A stretch of 9,046 bases of DNA from Methanobacteriota archaeon (GCA_003694965.1 RFJG01000082.1:1-9046); one strand, 5' to 3'; positions 1 through 7,018 are shown, numbered from the stretch's first letter. Translations and numbers: made by a program. The notes: generated from the letters alone by a model not told the origin.

Positions 1-774
1 AGACTTCTCCCAATAGTTAGGGTCAACATCGACTGCTTTGTCTTTGTATCTCCAGAACATATCATTAGAGAAATACCTTCCTCTTATGTCGCTCTTTTCA
101 ATCTTCTCCACATCTATTTTGTTATCAGAGAACATGGCAAATGTCCACAATGAGAAGAAAGACGGCACATAAGCTGCATATGTTATGCTGTTCTTGAAAA
201 GAGGTGTTGCAGCCTCCTTTATCTTTGGCATATCTGGATAGTCGCTGTGGAAGACTATAATACCGCTATCATTAAGTAATGATTTGTAGTGCTCCATAGC
301 TTCTCTGTTGTAGAGTGCCGGTTCTTTGTAGTAATCTATGAGGTCAACATAGATAAGGTCGTAGTTCCCTCCAGTGTACTCTAGGGCATCCCCTATTATG
401 ATATCGGCTTCATCAAGAGAGCTTGACCCTTCTTCATAGAAATACTTCTTACAAGTTTCCATAACTTCTTTGTCGAGCTCCACGATGCTCGTTTCTATGC
501 CAAAGTCCAAGAGCCTCCTCGCCAGCAGGCCATCACCCCCGCCCAGTATTAAGGCGTTCTTGGCTCCACTTGCTATGGCTGGAGGATAAGCAAGCATCTC
601 GTGGTATATGTACTCATCAACAGTAGCGAATTGTATTTCCCCATCTAAAACAAGGCATTTCCCGAACCCTTCACTTTCACCAACAACGATTTGCTGATAA
701 GAGGAGTTCTTGTTTTCCAACACCTTGAGGGGCACTTCTATTGAGTAAGAAGGCCCCAGCACCCTAATCTTCAT
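1..774 (-). CDS. speE: Spermidine synthase-like aminopropyltransferase (C-terminus off the left edge)
   Basis: Transfers the aminopropyl group of decarboxylated AdoMet to an amine in cytosolic polyamine synthesis. The frame is open to the window edge and shows 258 residues of a family usually near 280-300, so the last few dozen are missing. Visible family elements are LVLDG at 41-45, Gln48, DEYIYHEM at 53-60, the nucleotide-binding GGGDG at 78-82, Glu99 in VELD (expected to bind the ribose of the co-substrate), Asp129 in GDALEY, and the acidic pair Asp144/Asp147 that matches the amine-binding aspartates. RGRYFSND at 231-238 fits the conserved late aromatic segment. The start at 774 overlaps the end of speD by 11 nt and follows a G-rich ribosome site. 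The loop after Asp147 (YYKEPALYN) lacks the usual DPxGPA pattern and the usual Q-S is replaced by HS, so the amine (putrescine, agmatine, cadaverine or another) cannot be assigned. Family membership is firm; substrate is not. Confidence 0.9.
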   Translation of the reverse strand, partial: MKIRVLGPSYSIEVPLKVLENKNSSYQQIVVGESEGFGKCLVLDGEIQFATVDEYIYHEMLAYPPAIASGAKNALILGGGDGLLARRLLDFGIETSIVELDKEVMETCKKYFYEEGSSSLDEADIIIGDALEYTGGNYDLIYVDLIDYYKEPALYNREAMEHYKSLLNDSGIIVFHSDYPDMPKIKEAATPLFKNSITYAAYVPSFFSLWTFAMFSDNKIDVEKIEKSDIRGRYFSNDMFWRYKDKAVDVDPNYWEKS

Positions 775-1171
775 CTATTGCCCCCCTTTCTATGAAGACA
801 AGTTCAAAGTCACTGGCTTCCAATTCCTTTGCCATATGGTCAAGGACGACTTCTGCACAGCCGCCACAAGTAAACACGTCAATGGCAGCATATCCGTATT
901 CGGGCCAAGTATGTATAGTTATGTGGCTTTCAGATAATAGGAGGACCCCAGTAAAACCTTGTGGTTCAAAATCCCTGGACAAACTTCCCAGAACTGTGAC
1001 ATTGCCTTTTCTGGCAGCCTCTTCCATTATTCGCATAACTGCTTTCCCATCATCCAACAGTTTCCTGTTATTTGTTTTCAACTCCATTATATAGTGTTTT
1101 CCGAAAACACTACCTTTCTCCTTTTTTATGTGCTTTAGTTTAAACTTGTTTTCTGATGAATAAGAAAGCAT
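764..1171 (-). CDS. speD: S-adenosylmethionine decarboxylase proenzyme (prokaryotic type)
   Basis: Makes decarboxylated AdoMet, the aminopropyl donor for the SpeE encoded next. The 135-residue protein has the pyruvoyl-enzyme signature ESHITIHTWPEYGYAAIDVF from residue 81, followed by TCGG. Self-cleavage should fall between Glu81 and Ser82, with Ser82 becoming the pyruvoyl group. His87 and Cys102 lie +5 and +20 from it, as in the Thermotoga maritima enzyme (Ser63, His68, Cys83). The first strand of the fold starts at GKHYIMEL (24-31), so the ATG at 1087 (Met29) would cut into the domain. No other ATG/GTG/TTG lies between, so 1171 is chosen, giving a Lys-rich extension of about 20 residues. The TATA-like element at 1195-1202 is about 28 nt upstream, which predicts an almost leaderless mRNA. 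It is first in a two-gene operon with speE and diverges from the KaiC-like gene. A perfect palindrome lies inside its 5' end. Confidence 0.96.
   Translation of the reverse strand: MLSYSSENKFKLKHIKKEKGSVFGKHYIMELKTNNRKLLDDGKAVMRIMEEAARKGNVTVLGSLSRDFEPQGFTGVLLLSESHITIHTWPEYGYAAIDVFTCGGCAEVVLDHMAKELEASDFELVFIERGAIDED
781..787 (-). promoter_or_regulatory. G-rich ribosome-binding site of speE inside speD
   Basis: On the minus strand AGGGGGG ends 7 nt before the speE ATG at 774. It lies within the last codons of speD and is the only purine-rich candidate ahead of the overlapping start. It is a weaker match to GGAGGTGA than the other sites in the window, so translation of speE may depend on coupling to speD. 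Confidence 0.4.
1092..1112. repeat. 21-nt perfect inverted repeat inside the 5' end of speD
   Basis: The two 10-nt arms, TAGTGTTTTC and GAAAACACTA, flank a single central base. In speD it covers codons 20-27, immediately ahead of and into the conserved GKH segment. In speD mRNA the arms could form a 9-bp stem with a 3-nt loop, about 60-80 nt downstream of the start codon. As DNA it has the symmetry of an operator for a dimeric regulator. Function is inferred only; the symmetry is read directly. Confidence 0.6.
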
Positions 1172-1194
1172 ACTCTTATTTATTCTAAGAAATC

Positions 1195-1202
1195 TTTTTA
1201 AA
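1195..1202. promoter_or_regulatory. Shared TATA-like element for divergent speD and the KaiC-like gene
   Basis: The 62-nt gap between the divergent start codons (1171 and 1234) holds one strong A/T element, TTTTTAAA on the plus strand and TTTAAAAA on the minus strand, with a symmetric TTTAAA core at 1197-1202. The centre is about 28 nt from the speD ATG and 34 nt from the ATG of the plus-strand gene. With the usual archaeal TATA-to-start spacing of about 25 nt, speD would be leaderless and the other mRNA would have a leader of about 8-10 nt. Purine-rich stretches suitable for TFB contact flank it on both sides (GAGAGG upstream on the minus strand, AAGAAA on the plus strand). A second A/T patch at 1175-1187 is a weaker minus-strand candidate. 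Confidence 0.6.
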
Positions 1203-1224
1203 CCTCTCTAACTAATAGGCTTTT

Positions 1225-1228
1225 GGTG
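1225..1228 (+). promoter_or_regulatory. Shine-Dalgarno GGTG of the KaiC-like gene
   Basis: GGTG ends 5 nt before the ATG at 1234. It pairs with the CACC part of the 3' end of archaeal 16S rRNA. The same GGTG-TTC-N-T-ATG arrangement precedes ileS, which supports both start choices. Confidence 0.5.
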
Positions 1229-1233
1229 TTCTT

Positions 1234-1923
1234 ATGGTTGAGAGGATAACTACTGGTATAGATGGATTAGACGAAATGCTACAAGGAGGCATCCCAAAGA
1301 ATAGACATGTTGCCATATTCGGAGGCCCCGGAACAGGAAAAACGACATTGGGTATGCAGTTCCTTTACCACGGCGCTCAAAAAGGAGAGAAAGGCCTATA
1401 TGTATCTTTGGAGGAGCCACCAGAGCAGATAATTGAGAATGTTAAGGCTGTTTTCCCTTCTTGGTCATCCAACATTGATTCCATGATAAGCAACTCATCC
1501 CTATTCATCAAAAAGCCAGAGCATTATACGTTAGACTCATTAATTGAGACGACGGAGTCTACAATAGTTGATTCCAATGTTACGAGGCTTGTCATAGACT
1601 CTTCTACTGTTGTGGAGGCATTCTTCGCAACAAAGGAGGAGTACAGGAAGAACATAGTGGAGTTTATGAACCTACTCAAAACATTGGATGCGAGCGTTCT
1701 CTTCCTTGTTGAGGCGCATAGCGCAGAGATGGACATAACATACAAATTAGAGCATTACATCATGGATGGTATAATCAATGTCTATAACTTACAGAGAGGC
1801 TCTAGTAGGGTTAGGGCTTTAGAGGTATATAAGATGAGAGCAACGAACCACTCCCCCAACTTAGTGCCTTTAAGGATAACTCCAGAAGGGATAAAGGTTT
1901 TCCCAACAGAGAAAGTTTTATAG
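1234..1923 (+). CDS. KaiC/RadA-like single-domain RecA-superfamily ATPase
   Basis: A 229-residue ATPase of the KaiC-like (RecA) family, made of one complete RecA core. It opens with TTGIDGLDEMLQGGIP (6-21), typical of the family. The Walker A motif is GGPGTGKTT at 30-38 with Lys36, the paired catalytic glutamates are Glu60/Glu61 (SLEEPPEQ), and Walker B is RLVIDS at 118-123 with Asp122. Near the C-terminus RALEVYKMRATNH (194-206) is the KaiC-type segment that contacts the neighbouring subunit's ATP, so oligomerisation is likely. There is no second KaiC domain and no DNA-binding extension, so it is neither a clock-type KaiC nor RadA. Archaeal relatives are many and mostly of unknown role, often proposed in signalling or regulation. 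It is first in a plus-strand unit with ileS only 8 nt downstream, and diverges from speD. Family assignment is strong; cellular role unknown. Confidence 0.92.
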   Translation: MVERITTGIDGLDEMLQGGIPKNRHVAIFGGPGTGKTTLGMQFLYHGAQKGEKGLYVSLEEPPEQIIENVKAVFPSWSSNIDSMISNSSLFIKKPEHYTLDSLIETTESTIVDSNVTRLVIDSSTVVEAFFATKEEYRKNIVEFMNLLKTLDASVLFLVEAHSAEMDITYKLEHYIMDGIINVYNLQRGSSRVRALEVYKMRATNHSPNLVPLRITPEGIKVFPTEKVL

Positions 1924-1926
1924 GTG
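1923..1926 (+). promoter_or_regulatory. Shine-Dalgarno GGTG of ileS, overlapping the upstream stop codon
   Basis: GGTG shares its first G with the TAG stop of the KaiC-like gene and ends 5 nt before the ATG at 1932. Its spacing is the same as at 1225-1228. The placement supports translational coupling of the two genes and fixes the ileS start. Confidence 0.5.
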
Positions 1927-1931
1927 TTCAT

Positions 1932-4739
1932 ATGTATGACCATAAAGAAGTTGCTGAGGCAGTTGAAAAATTTTGGAAGGACAACAACATAGAAGAGAAG
2001 CAGAAGGACAAGGTCAAGGACAAGGAGCCCTTCTATTTCTTGGACGGGCCACCATATGTTACGGGAGAGATACACTCTGGCACGGCCTGGAATAAGTGCA
2101 TAAAGGACTCGTTCATAAGATACTACAGGATGTCCGGCATAAATGTAACATCTAGGCCTGGATTTGATACTCATGGCCTACCCATAGAGGTTAAAGTTGA
2201 GCACAAGCTTAACTTCAAGAATAAGCAGGACATAGAGAGCTATGGCATTGAGAACTTCATAAATGAGTGCAAGAAATTTGTTGAGCATTACAGGGCGGTG
2301 ATGACTGAACAGTTCAAGGGTTTTGCCATATGGATGGATTGGGACAACCCTTACTTAACATACAAGAACTCGTACATAGAGAAGACTTGGCAGTCAATAA
2401 AGAGAGCTCACGACAAGGAACTCCTTTATGAGGGCGAATCCGTTATGCCATACTGCTATAGATGCCAAACAACGATAGCCAACTATGAGTTGGAGTACTG
2501 GGATGAGAGAGACCCGAGTATATATGTGAAGTTCAAGACAAGCAAGGAGGAGCCAACCTATCTTGTGGTGTGGACGACAACTCCTTGGACGCTCTTCGGC
2601 AATATGGCTGTCGCTGTCCACCCAGACCTAGATTATGTTGAGTTGGATGTTGAGGGAGAACACTTAATACTCCTCAAGAGCAAGGTTGATGAGCTACTAG
2701 ACAAGATAGGGAAGAGTGGAGCTGTTGTCAAGGAATTCAAGGGTTCTGAGCTTGAAGGCCTCTCATATGAGAACCCCTTACAACAATACATAACCATATC
2801 ACCAGAAAGGAAGGTTGTTATGAGCGCTTCTCTTGTTTCTGAAGAGAGCGGAACTGGCCTTGTTCACATAGCTCCGGGGCACGGGCCAGAGGACTTTGCC
2901 CTTGGGAAGGAGAAAGGCATAGAGGCATTCTCTCCTGTTGATGGGACAGGTTCCTATACTAAAGAGGTCAAGGAGCCTTTCACAGGCAGGAATGTTAAGG
3001 ATGCCAATGTTGATATAATAAAAGAGTTGGAGAGCAATGGCTCTCTCCTATTTGACGAGAGGATAGTCCATAGGTATGCTCATTGTTGGAGGTGTAAGAC
3101 CCCTATTATATACTTAAAGACAAGGCAGTGGTTCTTAGCCATTAAGAAAATCAAGGGAAAGATGAAGGAGGAGATGGAGAAGGTAGTGTGGGTTCCCAAC
3201 ATAGCTGGGGAGAGGTTCAACACATTGTTGGAAAGTGCCCCGGATTGGAACATATCAAGGCAGAGGTTCTGGGGCATACCTATGCCAGTGTGGAAATGCA
3301 GCTCCTGTAATTCCATAAAAGTTATAGGCTCCGCTTCTGAGTTGCCAGTTAAGTTAGATGACCTGCATAGGCCTTACATAGACGGGGTTGAGTTTGACTG
3401 CTCTTGCGGTTCAAAGATGAGAAGAGTGCCAGAAGTGCTCGATGTTTGGATGGATTCGGGGAACGCTGTATGGGCTGCGCAAGATGGCAGCTTGCCAGAA
3501 GTTGCAGACCTAATAATAGAGGGACACGACCAGATAAGAGGGTGGTTCTACTCCCTCCTTGGGAGCGGCATAATATATGAGGACAAAGTTCCATATAAGA
3601 CCGTTGTTATGCATGGCTTCTTCGTTGATGAGAAAGGAGAGAAGATGAGCAAGAGCTTGGGCAACTTTGTCCCAACTTCTGAGATAATTGAGAAGTATGG
3701 AGCCGATGCCTTCAGGGTTTTCAGCCTCTCAACAAATCTCTGGGAGGATGTCCGTTTTGTGTGGCTCTCGCTTAAGGAAGCAAAGTCAGACCTTGCCATA
3801 ATGCTCAACTTGTCCAATTTCTTGAAAAGGCACATAACATCTGAGCTCCCACAAGAGCCATCATTGGAAGTTGAGGATAAGTGGATGCTCTCAAAGATTA
3901 ACTCTGCAATAGAGCACTACCACAAGGCAATGGCAGAGAAGCAGCTTGCCAAAGCCGTCCGCATAGTAAGGACAACATTGGTAGAGGAGCTAAGCAAGCG
4001 CTATATGAAGGTTGCTAAGAAGAGGATAGCAGAGAACAACAATAAGGAGGCTGCTCTCAGCACCATCTATAAGGCAGTGTTCTCCCTACTTTCATTGCTA
4101 GCGCCAATAGCGCCGCACATATCGGAGCACGTATACCAGCGCTTTTTCAGGAATTTTGAGAAAGAAGAGAGCATACACCTATTGCCAATAGCGCAGACAG
4201 ATGCTAAGGTAATAGACAAGGCCTTAGAAGAACAAGGAGAAGAAGCATTTGATATTATATCGGAGATCCTTATGCTGAGGAACGAAGCTGCGGTCAAGCT
4301 TAGATGGCCGTTAGCGAGAGCCTATGTCTTATCAAAGGATTCCTCCAAGCTCTTGGCATTAAAGACATTCTCGCACATCATAAAAGCTCTAACCAACATC
4401 AAAGAGATAGTGAATGAAGAGCCAAGAGAAGGGGGAGAGCTTGTCTGGAATGAAAGCAAGACAATAGGAATAGACAAGAAGATAACAGAGGAGCTTTGGC
4501 AGGAGGGAATCTCCAACGATATGGCGAGAAGGATACAGACAGTGAGAAAAAAGAAGGGCTTAACAGAAAAAGATATAGTGCCAATACACATTGGAGGAGA
4601 TGAGGAGCTTCTATCTGCCTTGAGGAAATTTGAACCAAGCATTAAGGCAAGGGTCCACGCTTCTGAGATCTCTTATGATGCTAATGATGAGGACGAGGCT
4701 TTTATGATAGATGGGAGGCCGTTCTTCGTCAGGATCTAA
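1932..4739 (+). CDS. ileS: Isoleucyl-tRNA synthetase
   Basis: Cytosolic class I synthetase that charges tRNA-Ile, 935 residues, apparently complete. The catalytic domain has a HIGH variant HSGT at 48-51, GFDTHGLP at 77-84 and KMSKS at 571-575. The inserted editing domain has TTTPWT at 215-220, and His312 and Asp321 (GTGLVHIAPGHGPED) fall where the Thermus enzyme has its editing His and Asp, so removal of mischarged Val should be intact. Two zinc sites match the Thermus pattern: Cys175/178 with Cys385/388, and Cys456/459 with Cys490/492. The helical tRNA-binding C-terminal part covers roughly 640-935. It is second in the unit after the KaiC-like ATPase. Its stop lies inside the 3' end of the convergent surface-protein gene (11-nt overlap). 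Nothing suggests mupirocin-resistance specialisation or damage. Confidence 0.98.
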   Translation: MYDHKEVAEAVEKFWKDNNIEEKQKDKVKDKEPFYFLDGPPYVTGEIHSGTAWNKCIKDSFIRYYRMSGINVTSRPGFDTHGLPIEVKVEHKLNFKNKQDIESYGIENFINECKKFVEHYRAVMTEQFKGFAIWMDWDNPYLTYKNSYIEKTWQSIKRAHDKELLYEGESVMPYCYRCQTTIANYELEYWDERDPSIYVKFKTSKEEPTYLVVWTTTPWTLFGNMAVAVHPDLDYVELDVEGEHLILLKSKVDELLDKIGKSGAVVKEFKGSELEGLSYENPLQQYITISPERKVVMSASLVSEESGTGLVHIAPGHGPEDFALGKEKGIEAFSPVDGTGSYTKEVKEPFTGRNVKDANVDIIKELESNGSLLFDERIVHRYAHCWRCKTPIIYLKTRQWFLAIKKIKGKMKEEMEKVVWVPNIAGERFNTLLESAPDWNISRQRFWGIPMPVWKCSSCNSIKVIGSASELPVKLDDLHRPYIDGVEFDCSCGSKMRRVPEVLDVWMDSGNAVWAAQDGSLPEVADLIIEGHDQIRGWFYSLLGSGIIYEDKVPYKTVVMHGFFVDEKGEKMSKSLGNFVPTSEIIEKYGADAFRVFSLSTNLWEDVRFVWLSLKEAKSDLAIMLNLSNFLKRHITSELPQEPSLEVEDKWMLSKINSAIEHYHKAMAEKQLAKAVRIVRTTLVEELSKRYMKVAKKRIAENNNKEAALSTIYKAVFSLLSLLAPIAPHISEHVYQRFFRNFEKEESIHLLPIAQTDAKVIDKALEEQGEEAFDIISEILMLRNEAAVKLRWPLARAYVLSKDSSKLLALKTFSHIIKALTNIKEIVNEEPREGGELVWNESKTIGIDKKITEELWQEGISNDMARRIQTVRKKKGLTEKDIVPIHIGGDEELLSALRKFEPSIKARVHASEISYDANDEDEAFMIDGRPFFVRI

Positions 4740-7014
4740 CCCTTATGTTGAAGGAGGAGTTCTCAACCTTCCATTTTTTATGCCTTAGGGAGTAGTGTCC
4801 CCTGCCTTCCAACTTAAATGTTATTATGCCGTTCTCATCTGTGTAGCCCTCTCCTACGAGCTCTCCATCTCTCAATAGCTTGAACCTCTTTTTCTTGGCT
4901 GGGATGCCATAGAAATCCTTTATGGAGAACACCACCATGTCGTTGTTCAAGCTGTATAATGCTCTGAACCTCTTCGGTTTATGGTAGAATATTAAGAATA
5001 AGATAAGAGCGCTCAAAAAGAGCGGGACAACTATGCTATCCATTGTTATGATGCTCTCAGCCTTCTTTGTTTGGGCAAAGAAAACACCAACAGCTCCTAT
5101 GTTGGAGTGGCTTTTGATAACTACTTCATAGCTTCCAGCATCCAACTCAATTGAGTATGTTGTTGAGACATTCCCCTCTTCTATGTAGGGCTTCCCATCC
5201 TTTATGATGCTTATGTTGTAGCTACCAACCAGCTTTGTAGGTCTTATCCTAACAACTTGTTTTTTGTCAAGGTTAAAGCTCGCGTGAGAGGAGAAGAGCT
5301 TGCCTTCTTCCTCAATCTTCCATTCCTTGCCCTCTACTATCTTGAAACCATCCACCTCAAAAACATACGTTCCATTTTGGAGAGGTGTAAAAACAGCTTC
5401 TCCTTCCTTGTTCGTTATGAGTGTTTGCTTTCCATATGGCGCTATCAACTTTATTGCCATCTCTCCCACATTCTTTTTGTTGTAATCAACAACCTTGACA
5501 AGGGTTTTTTTCAACGCTACTGTGCTGTTTAGCTCTATTATAAGCCTATCCTCCATCTCTCCTGTCTTATTGTCAACAGAGCATTTTTTACTACTTAGGA
5601 ATGTTGAACTGCTGCCATAACCTGGGCTGCTAGCTATTAGGCTATAAACTCCACTCCTGTTGAATTCAATCACATACTTACTATTCCCAGAGAGACTCCG
5701 GCTCTCAAATGGAGGTGTCCTGCTTATTACAGACACTTCTGTATTCAGAGGGAGGCCAACTGACAGTGTCTCTATTGTAGCTCTCCTTGTTGTGCAGTCA
5801 TACGTCAATGATATGTCTATGCTTTTCTTCCCAGTCCTCACATCTTCAAGTTCACACCCTTTCTCTCTCGCTATTACTGCATCCCTATCCTCTCCCATTA
5901 TTCTATCACTATCCTTCCCATAAGGATAAGCGCTCCCGCTGTCTGCTATGCTATCGTTGTTCTTATCTTCTATCTTTCCTTCTAAGAAGAGCTCATATAC
6001 CTCCCTGTAATAATTGTTATCCAAGTGGACTATTCCATTTCCATAGACATAGTTGTCTCTATCTGTGCAGAAATAATTCCTCACTATATCTACTTTCCCA
6101 CCATAGACCTCTACTCCTCCTTTTTTTATGAACTTGGTCTTCTCTATGGTGGCAGTTGAGTTTTTCAAGAAGAGCGTGTCCTCTATCAAGCTATCAACTA
6201 CTGTTATGTTGGAGGAATTTATTATGTCAACCCTCCACGCATCTACGCTGATATTGGTATTGCTACTGTTATTGATTAGTAAGTAAGCATAATCTCCATT
6301 TATGGAGTTATTAGTGATGTGTTCATATTCTGTTATGTTCTTCCCCTCTATTATGCTATTGATATAAGTGAGTTGGCACCTATCTGTAGAGACTCTTGCC
6401 CCATCTATCCAAGAGTTCCTGATAGAAAGCTCTCCATTAGCACATTTCACGAACTTTGCCCCATCTGCAAGGAAGTTGAATGCCTTAACGTTGTTGACCT
6501 CAACAGAACCGTTATTGCTCTCTATTGCATAGTTCCCGTTCCCCAGAAAAGAACTCAACTCAGAGTCCCTAATCGTTATGTTGGACGTCTCAGATATGAT
6601 AAGTGGCAACTTCTTTATGAGCGTTGCATTGAGTGTTATGTCTGCTATGCTATTGCTTATGTTAAGGAGTGTCCTATCCACGCCACTGGCCTTTATGTCT
6701 AGGTTAAGCTTGCTGTTGTTTGCCATTATGTGTCCTTTGAAATCTCCGCTAAATGTTAATGCTCCTCCATTAACTATAATGTCGCCGTAGACATTACCTC
6801 CATATATGTTAAGGTACCCTCCATCAACAACTATAGCCCTTTCTCCAGAGATGGAGTGGCCTTTGAGGTATATGGTTACGTTTCCCTTAATAGTTAGGCA
6901 GCTATTGTCAGAGCTTATGCTCTTTGCTAATGTGTATGGCCCACTCTCTATTGTTCCACAATCCAAAGCAAATGTATAAGAGAGCAAGATAGCTAAGAGC
7001 AGCAACTTTTTCAT
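4729..7014 (-). CDS. Secreted, membrane-anchored beta-helix / Ig-like surface protein
   Basis: A 761-residue protein that I do not recognise as a named family. Residues 1-16 form a signal peptide (KK then a Leu-rich core, likely cut after Ala16). From about 40 to 340 short Asn/Ser/Ile-rich strands repeat in the manner of a right-handed parallel beta-helix (NosD/pectate-lyase-like). This region ends in NNYY (333-336), an acidic DKNNDSIADS loop (350-359) and PYG, resembling the Ca-loop ending of archaeal NosD-type proteins. Beta-rich, Ig-like segments follow (about 400-650), then one transmembrane helix (about 660-677), a basic stop (HKPKRFR) and a tail of about 80 residues. About 20 N-X-S/T sequons lie in the outer part, fitting a glycosylated envelope protein. 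It follows flpA by 4 nt. The site GGAAGTGA at 7019-7026 supports the start. Ligand and role (adhesion, envelope structure, sugar binding) are unknown. Confidence 0.85.
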   Translation of the reverse strand: MKKLLLLAILLSYTFALDCGTIESGPYTLAKSISSDNSCLTIKGNVTIYLKGHSISGERAIVVDGGYLNIYGGNVYGDIIVNGGALTFSGDFKGHIMANNSKLNLDIKASGVDRTLLNISNSIADITLNATLIKKLPLIISETSNITIRDSELSSFLGNGNYAIESNNGSVEVNNVKAFNFLADGAKFVKCANGELSIRNSWIDGARVSTDRCQLTYINSIIEGKNITEYEHITNNSINGDYAYLLINNSSNTNISVDAWRVDIINSSNITVVDSLIEDTLFLKNSTATIEKTKFIKKGGVEVYGGKVDIVRNYFCTDRDNYVYGNGIVHLDNNYYREVYELFLEGKIEDKNNDSIADSGSAYPYGKDSDRIMGEDRDAVIAREKGCELEDVRTGKKSIDISLTYDCTTRRATIETLSVGLPLNTEVSVISRTPPFESRSLSGNSKYVIEFNRSGVYSLIASSPGYGSSSTFLSSKKCSVDNKTGEMEDRLIIELNSTVALKKTLVKVVDYNKKNVGEMAIKLIAPYGKQTLITNKEGEAVFTPLQNGTYVFEVDGFKIVEGKEWKIEEEGKLFSSHASFNLDKKQVVRIRPTKLVGSYNISIIKDGKPYIEEGNVSTTYSIELDAGSYEVVIKSHSNIGAVGVFFAQTKKAESIITMDSIVVPLFLSALILFLIFYHKPKRFRALYSLNNDMVVFSIKDFYGIPAKKKRFKLLRDGELVGEGYTDENGIITFKLEGRGHYSLRHKKWKVENSSFNIRVRS

Positions 7015-7018
7015 ATTC

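Noticed and set aside
17..19. Cys19 of the surface protein as a lipobox cysteine
   Set aside because: The residues before it (F-A-L-D) do not fit the L-(A/S)-(G/A)-C pattern. Cleavage after Ala16 and a C-terminal membrane anchor explain the protein better. The numbers given here are residue positions, not base positions.
1085..1087. ATG at 1087 as the speD start
   Set aside because: It would remove the conserved G-K-H strand that begins the AdoMet decarboxylase fold.
1782..2174. Minus-strand 130-codon frame across the KaiC-like gene and ileS junction
   Set aside because: Antisense to two firmly identified genes, with no domain, ribosome site or promoter of its own.
4684..4690. ATGATGA resembling a C box of a C/D guide RNA
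   Set aside because: It lies in the ileS coding frame (Asn-Asp-Glu codons) and no CTGA D box follows at a suitable distance.
4774..4779. T6 run 35 nt past the ileS stop as a terminator
   Set aside because: Archaeal termination does use T-runs, but one run of six in A/T-rich coding sequence is too weak to call. Runs after the MBL and DUF63 stops are only four long.
5257..6702. Plus-strand open frames of 60-130 codons opposite the surface-protein gene
   Set aside because: They are rich in Ser, Leu, Cys and His in the manner of antisense shadows, have no recognisable domain, and lie fully opposite a gene with a signal peptide, beta-rich repeats and a membrane helix.
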